Part shown: positions 31,534 through 42,014 of the stretch, piece by piece | Layout of the letters: each line of letters begins with the position of its first letter | Numbering within the stretch: the stretch's first letter is position 1 | Source: Tolypocladium sp. Sup5 PDA-1 | Taxonomy: Eukaryota; Ascomycota; Sordariomycetes; Hypocreales; Ophiocordycipitaceae | Assembly (NCBI GenBank): GCA_000750105.3 | Contig: JPHH03000028.1 | Location: 1-64,000 of the forward strand | Direction: 5' to 3' | DNA: 64,000 bases | The notes under the pieces: generated by a model | Database searches by the model: none | What the model was told of the DNA's origin: nothing | The model's input: only the letters and a program-made list of their open reading frames with translations | Made by a program: the position numbers and the translations under genes

Positions 31534-32166
31534 ATGGCGGCATCCAACACCTGCGACAAGTCGCCTCCCGAGTCCAGCCTCAAGCTGTGCGCCAAGGGCT
31601 CCACGACACGGTACTGCTCTCGAGACTGCCAAAAGGCCGATTGAAAGGCGCACAAGAAGGTCTTCGGCAGGCAAGCTGATGCTGCGACATCGAGGCCTAT
31701 TCCTCTTGGTTTTCTTCTGGGCCAGAATCTCTCGCCGCCCAAGGGATTGGAGAAGCCAACCGACAACCCCTTCACCCGTCTTGAGAACGGCACAAGGCTC
31801 CACGGCCGACTCAAGAAAGACGTGTACCGTCTGCTCATTGACGCGTACCGCCGGCGCGCCGAGGACAACTACAAATTTGACGGCGTCGTCGAGAGCGATA
31901 GCGTCTATGGCGGAGCACGGAGCGGACTGGAGTGGTTCCGGCGATTCTCTGCCCTCATTGAGTCTCGTCCCTGGTGGAACATTTGCGAAAATCCAAAAGT
32001 CGTAACTCTGGGCATGAAAGAATCGGTGTGGCAGTAATTGCGACGCGCGATTGAGAAGAATACCATCGTATAGCACTACGGCGATCGGATGTTCCCTACG
32101 CAGCTTCGCATGTTTGCAGAGGCCGGGTATGGCTGGGCCCGGGTGGATGCGATGGAACGGACATGA
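31534..32166 (+). pseudogene. MYND-type zinc-finger protein, degenerate
   Basis: A single frame of 210 codons from the ATG at 31534 is readable but broken by TGA (31642-31644, in QKAD-stop-KAHKK where the family has Trp), TAA (32035-32037) and TAG (32071-32073), before the final TGA at 32164-32166. The MYND block is at residues 7-44: LKLCAKGSTTRYCSRDCQKA. Three ligand positions appear to have changed from Cys (to Ser in CDKS, Gly in CAKG and Phe in KKVF), so the zinc sites would be lost even without stops. The rest (NPFTRLENGTRLHGR, KKDVYRLLIDAYRRRAEDNY, SGLEWFRRFSALIESRPWWN) follows the C-terminal domain of small fungal MYND proteins. Missing ligands plus three stops mark it as a pseudogene rather than a sequencing slip. 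Confidence 0.82.
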
Positions 32167-33056
32167 GACGGGGCATGGCGGCGGCGGAACTGCAGAATGC
32201 ACATGTGGCAATGATAGATACGGCCGTGCAGTCTGGCGTGTGAGTGGTTATGTGTCCATGTACCTACGTGCTAGGTATGGCCGATGTCTAGAGGAAATGA
32301 AAGACAAGCGCCGGGCCATAAGTCGTCGACGATCCGGGCCTGAGAACGCCGTGACCGTCTATTCCCCGCTCGTGACGTTGGTAGATGATGCTTCATGGCT
32401 CAAGTCATGCTTCCGGTTGTTGGCCGGAAGAATTAGGTAAATTGACTCCATTAATAACAGACTATTGGTGAAGCCAGGGCAATATACAACACGCATCCAT
32501 GTTCATGATTCGTTGATGCAGCCGGACCCGAGCCAACAGCCTCCCCACCCACGCAATCCGTCTCGGCCGCGTCATTTTGTTCCCGGCTCAGCGTCTCGGA
32601 GAAGTCGGGCGATGAGGAGTTCTGACGCAACTTGGGAGGCATCCGAGTCGAAGCACAAGTATCGTTTCCCCGGAACAAGTGCTTGCAGGATAGCTGTAGT
32701 TGCGTCGATGCCTGTCAAAGGCACCCAAACGTATTTCATACTACGGACTATGACGGCGAGTGTCGGACCAGTCTCGGATTAGCCAGGATAACCCTTTTGG
32801 GCCCGGTTTATATCCGCGCTAAGCTGGTTGGAGGCTTCCGAAACGAGTCAGATGTCAGATGGGGCCATGATAATTGTATCCTAGCTCGGTCTCCGTAGAT
32901 TGATAAGATTGATAAAGCCGCCCATAGCAAAGGGCAGGCAGCAAACGGAGCGGAAACCTGCCCGCCCGCCTCCTGCCGCCGAAGCTCTGAATCTTCATGT
33001 ATCAAGCAGCCTCTGCTCCGGATTTCTTCTAATGTTCAGCTTTCTATCGCGGCGCC
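32167..33056. other. Intergenic region upstream of the ABC transporter, no gene seen
   Basis: About 890 bp, presumably including the ABC transporter promoter. No recognisable coding or RNA content. Confidence 0.45.
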
Positions 33057-36000
33057 ATGCTCAGCATCGACACCATCTTAATCGCCCTCACAAGCACTGG
33101 CATTGCACTTACATTGTTGGTCGGCCTCTTCGCGGTTTCACGTCGGCGTGGTTCGGGATGGTCGCCATGCCTGCAAGGTGACGGCGCCACCGAGCACGAC
33201 AATGTTCGGACGCCTTTGCTACCCGGACGGGCCGATGGAAGTCTGCTGGCAAAGGCTCCTCCGTACGAGGACGAAGATGGAGCTGCAACAGCAGAATCAG
33301 CACAACGGTTTTGGCGTCGCTCGAATAACATGATCCGATCGGTGATTGCTCTCCAGGCCTTCGGGGCTTTGCTGTCATTTGGCGACGCGTTGTCGTCGCA
33401 ACTGGGCTCATGGGACGGCGAAGAGCATACCACGGTTCATGTTTGCAAGCCGGGTATCGTCAGCCTCTGGCTACGTGTTGGCTTCTGGGTAAGTTGTTCT
33501 TTTTAACTTAAAAAGCCTGGGAATCATCTGGGACGTTGAACCAGCGTTGTCAGGCCGTTTCGGCGGGAGCCCATGAAACTGACACATTCAAAGGCTTCCC
33601 TACTGCTGCTTGCCATCATTCTCCTCCTCGAAAAAACAGCTACAAGACGTTTCGCTGTGGCAATAACCGACGTAGCTTCCAACACCTTTCTGGCAGTCGT
33701 ACTTCTTGTCGACATCAACGCTGCGCTGAGTACTGTCCATCTCCATCACTGGCGTGTCCGAGATCTAGCGCTTCTGGCTCAGGCAGTGGCTACAGCGGGA
33801 GCTCTGTATCTCATCGGGATATTGCCTCGACGCCCAGAAGTGCAAAGAGTCGACAGCGGACGAGTCGTCGACGGCCAACACGCATCGTCCATACTCGGTC
33901 GCATCACTTTCTCGTGGACGACCCATTTGATCCGCTCCTTTGCTCGCGAGACCCACGATCGAATACGCGACATCAATATTCTTCCGGAACTCGACTTCAA
34001 GACCAGAGCTGCCAGCCTCATGGGGGCGTTTATCCACGAGAAACAAAACGTCGAAAACGCGAAATCACAGTCGCCTCGTAGACTGTGGAAACACCTCGCT
34101 AGGAGTAATTGGCTTACGCTGCTTGTGATGGCTTGCCTGGTGCTTCTGTCGTCGGCTCTGGGCTTTGCACCCCAAGTCTTTCTCTTCAACATTCTCAAGT
34201 CGCTGGAAGAAGCTGAGGGAGATGAACAAAGCCGCTCGATCTGGAGCATGATGCCTTGGGTCGTAGGCTTGGGCTGCACAATGGTTGTCTCTGCAACTGT
34301 CGAAGAGTGGCTATCTTGGATGGCACAGTCGAGGCTCAGCATCACCGCATATGCGCAGCTCGGAACAGTCATTCTTGCTCATGCCATGCATCGCAAGGAC
34401 ACAGAAGTTACGGCCGACTCGGGCCAATCGCAATCCCAAGCCACAAGCCAGAGCGATGCCGAGGCCACCAAGGAACCAGAACCAGAACCCAGCCAGAGCG
34501 CCGTGAATTTAGTGGCCGTGGATACGCAGCGTATTGCGGACTTCCTGGTATTTAGCCCAATGATACCTACTACGATCCTAAAGACACTGATATCAGGCGT
34601 CTTTCTCTTCAAACTCATTGGATGGCAGAGTCTGCTTGCCGGCCTCGCATCGTTCGCCATTCTTGCGCCCCTGAATACCCATGTCACAAAACGATACGGC
34701 GGTGCTCAGATGGATCTCATGGCACTCAGGGACAGCAAGGCAGCTGTGGTGACGGAGCTCCTCAACGGCATCTCCCAGGTCAAGTTCTCTGCCTTGGAGT
34801 CGCTATGGACAGACAGGGTTGAGAAAGTTCGTAACTCAGAGCTGTCGGCGCAATGGAAGCTGTTTGTCCTCGAGACTTGTCTGGTGTGCATATGGATCCT
34901 GGCGCCGGTGCTTCTGTCTGCGGTAACACTCGGCATTTACGCGTGGATCCACGGCGGCCTTTCAGCTTCGGTCGCTTTCACCACTCTTTCCATCTTTGGC
35001 GAGTTGGAGATTTGGCTTGCACTTCTACCATGGCTCATGGCGCAACTCTTCCAAGCTTGGACGAGTCTCACCCGGATCGAACAGAACTTGGAGGAAAAGC
35101 TCTTGCCCGAGACCCGCCACTACTCGGAGGAGATATGCTTGGAAAACGCGACTTTGTGCTGGCCAACCAGCGGTGGTTCGCCGAGGGCCAACACTACGAG
35201 ACATGTACTCAAGGGCGTCAACTTGCGGTTCCCCGAGAAGGCCCTCAGCGTCATCCTCGGGAAGACCGGATCCGGCAAGAGTATGGTGTTGGCTTCAATT
35301 CTGGGAGAATGCGACGTCCTAGAAGGCAAGATATGGGCACCAATGACGCAACAGTTGCCGAATGCCTTCAGCAGACATATAGATGCAGAGCACTGGATCG
35401 TGGGATCCGCCTGTGCTCTTGTTGCGCAAACCCCTTGGATCCGGAACGCCTCAGTCAAGGACAACATTCTATTCGAGCTGCCTCTTGATGGTGAGAGATA
35501 TCGGAAAACCATCTTCGCCTGTGCCCTGAACCAGGACATTCAGCAATGGGCGGACGGCGACGAAACAGACCTCGGAGAAAACGGTGTCAACCTCAGCGGC
35601 GGGCAGAAATGGCGAATCTCGCTCGCAAGAGCCCTTTACTCTCGTGCTGGGACTCTCGTCATAGACGATGTTTTCAGTGCGCTGGATGCCAACACTGCCC
35701 GCCACGTCTGCCAACACGCCCTCGCAGGGGAGCTGGCACAAGGAAGAACGCGAATCCTCGCGACTCATCATGTCGACTTGGCGTTGTCGCATGCTGAATA
35801 CGTCGTTCACCTTGATGAGGGCTCTGTCATATATTCTGGTTCACCCAGCGGCTGGGGACTGTCAATCGACAACACTCGTGTCTCGAGGGAGTCACTAGAG
35901 GCAGCACAGCAACACCCAGTAGAGGAGGATACCAAAATGGGGACCGAGAAAGTACCAGCTAAAAAGTATCTCGAGCAAGAGTCCCACCAAGTCGGTCGAC

Positions 36001-37954
36001 TCAAGGCCGGAGTCATAAAAGAATACTTGAAGGCTAGTGGCGGGCTGGTCACTTGGGGTGTGATAATGCTAGGCTACACGGGCCATTCGGTTTTGATACT
36101 GGCGCGGGTACGTATGTCACAATCCTCATGCGTGCAGACAACTTTCTAACCTCTCTGATCTGATAGCCTTGGTGGATAAATCTCTGGACTCGGTCCAGCA
36201 GCTTTGCCTCTGTTCAACCACACCAAGCATATCCCGAAACGGGAGCCATGCCTATTGCCTCGGATACTACCGCGTGGTATCTCGGCGTGTACTTCTTGAT
36301 TGCCCTGGCTACGTGCCTCGTCGGGACCTTTCGGTATTTCCTCATCCTGTTCGCGAGCTTGCGCGCGTCTCGTCAGCTCTTCACGGACATGCTCCAAGCC
36401 GTCGTCTACGCACCGCTGAACTGGCACAACACGGTACCATCCGGCAGAGTTCTTAACCGGTTCACAGTCGACTTTCACCTGATCGATTCCAAACTCGCCT
36501 CTGAGCTGGGCTCCATCATTTATAGCGTCATGTATCTGCTTACCATTGTGGTTGCTGGATGCTTGGTGTCTCCATGGATCATCGCCGTTGCAGTTCTCTC
36601 TACCGGGGCCAGCGTGTACTATGCGACGCAGTACCTGAACGCCGCGCGGGAGATTAAGCGTCTGGAAAGCAACACGAGAAGCCCCATTATCGATCACCTG
36701 GTCTCTACCATGACGGGCTTGAAGACGATCCGCGCATATGGCTGTGTCGATGAGTACATCCGCCACATGTATTCGAAAGTGGACCAGCACTCGAGAGCGG
36801 CTTGGTACTTGGCGTTGACAAACAGATGGCTGGGATTTCGCCTGAGCCTTGTTGGTACGCTCTTCTCCGTGGCAACTGGAGCAAGCGTGTTGCTGCTCGA
36901 CACCAAACTGAGTGCCTCTGAGGTTGGGTTTGTGCTTGGCTTTGCGCTCAAGTTCGCGGCGACGATTGACTGGGCAATTCGCCAGTATGCAAACTTTGAA
37001 CTGGATATGAACGCAGCCGAGAGGTGTCTGGAGTATTCGAGTGTGGAAACCGAGAAGCTCGACGGAGACGATGATTTGCCTGCGACTTGGCCATCGACGG
37101 GAAGGTTAGAGGTGCAGCATCTATCCCTTGGCTACATGTACAAAGACCACGAAGCCCCTGTGGTGAGAAACGTCAGCTTCAACATCGAGCCGAATACTCG
37201 ACTGGGGGTTGTCGGACGAACCGGTGCGGGCAAGTCGACGCTGGCTCTAGGAATCTTTAGGTTCCTGGAAGCCCAAAACGGGGCCATCTTCCTCGACGGG
37301 CGGGACATTTCCAGAGTCAAGCTGTCCGACTTGCGCAGCCGCTTATCAATCGTCCCGCAAGACCCATTTTTGTTCTCAGGGACCGTCAGGTCAAACATTG
37401 ACCCGTTTGGCGAGTTTTCCGACTACGAACTTGTCGGGTACCTGGAGCGAGTCCAGCTGGCCGGCAAAGGACGTGACGACAGTACTGCAAGCACGGACAG
37501 CAACGAAGCCGCTGCGTCCTCGAGCCAGGCACAGGAGACAGCTGCCCACAAGCACCGAAGGAATATATCCCTCGATACTCAAGTGTCGGAAGGTGGCTTG
37601 AACCTATCTCACGGGCAGAGGCAGCTGGTCTGCCTGGCGCGCGCGATGGCCACGCGACCAAAGTTCCTGGTCCTGGACGAGGCGACGTCTGCCGTGGACA
37701 ACGACTCCGACGCCTGCATCCAGGCTTCCATCCGTGCCAATTTTGGCCTCGACGGGGCATCTGTGCTTGTGATTGCGCACCGAATTAGGACCGTGATCGA
37801 CTTTGACCGGGTTTTGGTCATGGACAGGGGCCAAGCGGTTGAGTTTGGGCGGCCCAGGGATCTCTTGAACATTGAGGGCGGCTATTTCAGACGGCTTGTG
37901 GATGAGTCGGATGAGAAGGGTGATTTGAAGCGAATGATGTTGGATGGACGGTAG
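33057..37954 (+). CDS. ABCC-type multidrug-resistance-associated ABC transporter
   Basis: Three exons, 33057-33488, 33594-36107 and 36167-37954, giving 1577 residues. Intron 1 (GTAAGT, ending ...CTGACACATTCAAAG) and intron 2 (GTACGT...TGATAG) both join at codon boundaries and keep the frame. Architecture: N-terminal membrane segments (TMD0-like), a six-helix TMD1, NBD1, TMD2, NBD2. NBD1 has Walker A GKTGSGKS near residue 700, signature LSGGQ near 811 and Walker B LVIDDV near 832, with Asp in place of the catalytic Glu, as is usual for ABCC proteins. NBD2 has GRTGAGKS near 1332, LSHGQ near 1461 (a variant signature) and LVLDEAT near 1483, with an intact Glu. A Gln/Glu-rich linker (about residues 425-445) lies inside TMD1. 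Such exporters move conjugates, drugs or secondary metabolites across the plasma or vacuolar membrane; the substrate is unknown. Confidence 0.93.
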
Positions 37955-38903
37955 AGTCGGAGACACAGCGCAGCCTGTGACGCATGAGAATGCTCGGAAG
38001 GGCCATAGCTGGTAGATGACGCCCAAGATTTTCCTTTCGGCAATAGTATCTGCTCGCGTTTCACTAGTTGAGAATTGACACGGTAAAGCCAGCGCGTCCC
38101 GATCGCTGACTCTGGCGATACGAACCCGGGTTAAGTGAGATGACTGATGCAGTGTCAACGCCTGTGCATCGCTTCACCCGCAGGAGACCGGTTAATGAAG
38201 GTGGAAGCAGACGCGACGGAGCCCGAGCAAACGCCCGTCAAGTCCTTCAGCCCCCTCAGGGTGATTAAATTTGCTATTAATACCTCTAGTGTTCGGTGTA
38301 GCGCGCTGACTCTGTGCGCGCGGCGTAGAGAATTTGATACGCGACTTACACGCAACGACAGATTGCAGTGTTCACAAGTCGCATTCTTTGGACCATTGAT
38401 GCCAATCCATCTTCCTCACCATTCTTCTCCAGCATTGTCTTTAAATGCATGCCTTTACGCCATCTCATTTTGCCGGTGCTCTGGGCCTCAATAAACTGGA
38501 ATTTGGCACCGTTCATCTCCTCTGTCTGAGATGGGGCGCCGTGATTTGGTAGGGCTGGTTCCAGAACCAGGGCCAGAAGCCTCGTGGCGTCGCCCGATCA
38601 GCGTGCCGCGGCGGTTGGTCAGTTGTGGCGGACCGCGATCATGCCGAAAGAATTCCTAGCGAGGAAATATCGCGACTGCTGCCCCTGACGGTGGCTTTGA
38701 AGCCGAGTCGCGATCTGCCGGTAGCCTTGGGATATAAGCATAAGAGCCTGGTCCCGGTGTGGGCGTCATTGATGTGATCACATTTCGGGTGCCTGGGAAC
38801 CTCTTGCGTTCACCGTGGTCGGTCTCTACGCTATAAACAAGAATACCTTGACCCTGCGCTCCTCGTCACTCGATCAATTGCTCGTTGCGTCCCTCTCGCC
38901 AAG
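37955..38903. other. Intergenic region with the GH16 promoter
   Basis: About 950 bp. A TATA-like element is near its right end and the rest holds nothing recognisable. Confidence 0.45.
38832..38838 (+). promoter_or_regulatory. TATA-like box of the GH16 gene
   Basis: TATAAAC lies 66 bp before the ATG at 38904 and is followed by a pyrimidine-rich leader (CTCGTCACTC, CCCTCTCGCC), a usual fungal core-promoter layout. Confidence 0.5.
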
Positions 38904-39839
38904 ATGCTTCGACGCGCCGTCACTCTCCTGGCGTTGCTGCAAGGGGTGCAGTGTCTTCCCGAGACTCACGCGGTGAGGCGGGCAGCCTTGGGCGTGGCCA
39001 TCCCCAATGGATTCTCCCGTTACCTCTTTTATGACGACTTCTCTGACCGACCGACGGGCTCCCTTCCCTCATCGTCGAAATGGACCTTCGATTTCGGCAC
39101 GTCGTACCCCGGCGGCCCTGAGCAGTGGGGGACGGGTGAAGTGCAGACCTACACGGCTGATTACCCCAACATCGCAATCACGTCTCGCGGCACGCTGAAG
39201 ATTACTCCCCTCCGCGAGGGAGATGGCTCGTGGACGTCGTCACGCATCGAGACGACCCCGGACTGGGACTTTGCCTGCAGGCGCGGCTACCGCGTGCGCG
39301 TCGAGGCCAGCATCAAGCTCGGCGACGACTCAACGGCAGAGCAGCAGGGCATCTGGCCGGCCTTCTGGGCGCTGGGCTCCGAGTACCGCGGAAACTACCA
39401 GAACTGGCCGGGCGTCGGCGAGATTGACATCTTGGAGTCGGTCAACGGCGAGTCCAAGGTGTGGCACGCCGTGCACTGCGGGTTCGCGCCGGGCGGCCCG
39501 TGCAATGAGTTCTCCGGCATCAGCCACACCAGCGGAGGCGTCCAGCGCGGCGTGTGGCATACCATTGCGTGGGAGATTGACCGTCGATACGACGGGGAGG
39601 AGACCATGAGCTGGTTCGTGGATGAGGCGCGGCGGTGGACGCTGACGGAGTCGGACGTCGACGACTACGATGCCTGGAGCGCGCTTGCTGGCAACGAGAA
39701 GATGCTCCTGCTGAATGTCGCGGTGGGCGGTGCGTTTCCTGATGCTGTTGCCGGCTTCAGGACGCCGACGGGGGAGACGGTGGGTGGCGAGGGAGCGAGC
39801 ATGGAGGTGGACTATGTGGCTGCGTATGCGACGTGGTAG
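38904..39839 (+). CDS. Secreted GH16 endo-beta-glucanase-like glycosidase
   Basis: Intronless, 311 residues. Residues 1-17 form a signal peptide (MLRRAVTLLALLQGVQC). The catalytic signature GEIDILE is at residues 172-178, with Glu173 as nucleophile, Asp175 and Glu178 as acid/base, the beta-bulge form of family GH16. Supporting blocks are YDDFSD, WGTGEVQTYT, GTLKITPL, WPAFWALGSEY before the signature, and WHAVHCG, GVWHTIAWEIDR and LLLNVAVGGAFPD after it, all usual for the concanavalin-A-like fold. It probably cleaves beta-1,3 or mixed-linked glucans in its own or a host or prey wall. There is no GPI signal, Ser/Thr linker or binding module. Confidence 0.92.
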   Translation: MLRRAVTLLALLQGVQCLPETHAVRRAALGVAIPNGFSRYLFYDDFSDRPTGSLPSSSKWTFDFGTSYPGGPEQWGTGEVQTYTADYPNIAITSRGTLKITPLREGDGSWTSSRIETTPDWDFACRRGYRVRVEASIKLGDDSTAEQQGIWPAFWALGSEYRGNYQNWPGVGEIDILESVNGESKVWHAVHCGFAPGGPCNEFSGISHTSGGVQRGVWHTIAWEIDRRYDGEETMSWFVDEARRWTLTESDVDDYDAWSALAGNEKMLLLNVAVGGAFPDAVAGFRTPTGETVGGEGASMEVDYVAAYATW

Positions 39840-40679
39840 TGGTCGCTGTCGCTTCCGTAAAGCTCAACGGTCAACACCAGCAGCCGGGGAGAGAGATGTC
39901 GTGTCACGTCGAGGAGACTGGAGGCTGATCTCACCCCGCGACGCTGGTGTCACCATCCGGCATCAGCCAGAATTGAAGTCGAGTCTCATCATGGCCCATG
40001 GGGCGCGAGTAGCCAACACAGTGGGCTGGATGCAAGCGAGACATGCAACCCATGCACCCGAGGTGCCGTTAAGGCTCTCGATCCCTCGAACAGAGGTTTT
40101 GGGTGCCAAGTAAGCCCTCTCGTGCCAAAGCCTGAGAGAACGAGAGAAGAACGTGTTGGGCTGACAACCCGTCGAGCCCCTGAAGAATACCAGCCACGAG
40201 GGCGCAACGGTCCACGAACCGTCCAATGCAGGGCAAGGCAACTCTGCCGGCGTCGTTTGTGGTATCACAAGCAACCCAAGCTGAACCAGAGCGCGCACTT
40301 GAAGAGGAAAGGCTGAAAGGCTGGGCTGTCGGCTTGCCGCCGCCCCGAGTCGACCTCTGCAGCTATGTGAGATTCGCCGGCATGTAATTGGCCGTGTGTT
40401 TCGGGCCACCGAACCTTGCGCCAGCAACATCGATCGCAGGCCATCTGGACTGCCTGGAGGGGCTTCCTCCAGGATGGACTTGAGCCTTTTGTGAGAGAAC
40501 GTCTCAGCACAAATGGGGGAGGAGCTCGAGGTAGTCGCCGGGGCAGCGGTTGCCGGTGGTGGTTCGAGTTAACTTACTAGGTACGCGTGGCCGCCGTCGC
40601 TCCCCCTGTGAGCCTCCGGTCCGTGAACCATTCATCAGCTTCGCCAGAGTCTGTCCTCGCAGCTTGAGCCGCATTGATC
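39840..40679. other. Intergenic region, no gene seen
   Basis: About 840 bp between two plus-strand genes encoding secreted products. No recognisable features. Confidence 0.45.
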
Positions 40680-41684
40680 ATGGTACGCATCTCGTCTCTG
40701 GCTGCGGCGGCGTTGGCTGCCGTCCCGGTCGTCGCATCATCCGGCCAGGACGTGTGCGTTTCCCAGGACAGTCCGAATCCAATCGCGGCGCAATATCCCA
40801 ACTATGTCACGGGCAACCTCAACGGCACGACGCTGATCATCCCGATTTCCCTCAAGACGGCCCGGGAGGTCATCCCAAAAGAGTACCACATCCTGGAAGA
40901 CGCGTACCGTGCGTTGCTGCCGTCCTTTCCGCAGGACAAGTATCCCATGATGGTGACGGCGGCCCACGACCACGACTTGCAGTTTGCGGCGCTGCACCTC
41001 AACCTGCCAGACTTTTCCGTAAGTCTATACTGCAACTCACAGATCACGCCACGGAATGATTGCACTGACCCTAGCCAATAGCGTACCTTGCTCGAGTTTC
41101 CGTTCGTTGACCTCCTGGGTGACGGGTATTCGTCGTTTTGCTGGTTAGCGACCATGATGATCACGGATGGCAGCCTTGCGGTTAACGGCTCCGAGCGCTA
41201 TGGAATCAAGGTCTACCCGTCGGCCTTTGACCCGCCATGCGACGCCTACACTGGCGCACCAGACGGCAAAGTGTCGTTCAAGGCCGTGGCGTCCAAGTGC
41301 CCGGATGCGCGACACATGGCCATCGAGACGAAGCCGTCGCGCGACTACGTCCCGTATCCGCTGAGCTTCATCCGCAACATCACCAACCAGCCCACGTTTG
41401 CAAACCCGGGCAAGTGCGACAACTACACCAGGCTGTACAACACCTCTCTGAGCGAGCCGCCCAACGACCCGATGCCCGTCAAGGGCAAGGTGGTGGCGAA
41501 GCTGGAGCCGTTTGCGAAGAATACGTACGAGTGGAAAGACGTGTATGGCTGGAGAATGAGCAACGCCTTTGTAGAACCGCCTATGCCTCAAAAGTGCGAG
41601 GACCTGAAGGGCTATCATGACACGGGTCCTGGCGACTCCCAACCTGATGGTCTCGTGGAGGATACGGTGGGGTGGAAGGAATGA
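40680..41684 (+). CDS. Secreted protein of unknown function
   Basis: Two exons, 40680-41018 and 41082-41684, with a 63-bp intron (GTAAGT...CCAATAG, branch CACTGAC), giving 313 residues. The signal peptide is MVRISSLAAAALAAVPVVAS. The domain begins GTTLIIPISLKTAREVIPKE, YRALLPSFPQDKYPMMVTAA and HDHDLQF, then FPFVDLLGDGYSSFCWLATM and IKVYPSAFDPPCDAYTG. Potential N-glycosylation sites (NGT, NIT, NYT, NTS) support secretion. The pattern recalls acetoacetate-decarboxylase-fold-like secreted proteins of ascomycetes, but I cannot see a catalytic lysine setting and leave the function open. An ATG two codons upstream (40674) is an alternative start. Confidence 0.78.
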
Positions 41685-41873
41685 ATAGACGTTTCCATTA
41701 GGTAGAGCTTTGAACACCAGTATTTCTTCCACTTCTCTGAAGCCATTCTACCACAGGCTACTGCAGCGGCATCAGCGGTCCGTGGACTGGTCGTGGTGGG
41801 AGCAAGTGGAGGCCAGAAGCGGGCAATCTCCATGAAGCGAATAACGCAGCCCTTGTACCCACAGAAAGCGCAA

Positions 41874-41985
41874 GGCACTTTGGCCGAGTGGTCTAAGGCG
41901 CCGTGTTCAGGTTACTCGTTTCTTCGGAAATGGTTCATCTATTCGCGGTCTAGTAATAGGCGAGGGTTCGAATCCCTCAGGTGTC
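41874..41985 (+). tRNA. tRNA-Leu(CAG) with a 31-nt intron
   Basis: Acceptor stem GGCACTT/AGGTGTC (7 pairs, two G-U). The A box TGGCCGAGTGG, anticodon stem CCGTG (41901-41905) with CGCGG (41944-41948), anticodon CAG at 41908-41910, and a long variable arm with a CTA/TAG stem are present. The T arm GAGGG-TTCGAAT-CCCTC is perfect. The intron occupies about 41912-41942, directly after the base 3' of the anticodon. The long variable arm and A box are those of class II tRNAs. It lies between two protein genes, 30 bp from the stop of the MFS gene. Confidence 0.93.
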
Positions 41986-41994
41986 ACTTCCTTC

Positions 41995-42006
41995 TTTTTT
42001 TTTTTT
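41995..42006 (+). terminator. Pol III terminator of tRNA-Leu
   Basis: A run of 12 T residues starting 10 bases after the tRNA end, a strong RNA polymerase III terminator. It stops nine bases before the stop codon of the convergent MFS gene. Confidence 0.85.
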
Positions 42007-42014
42007 GCTGGTTC

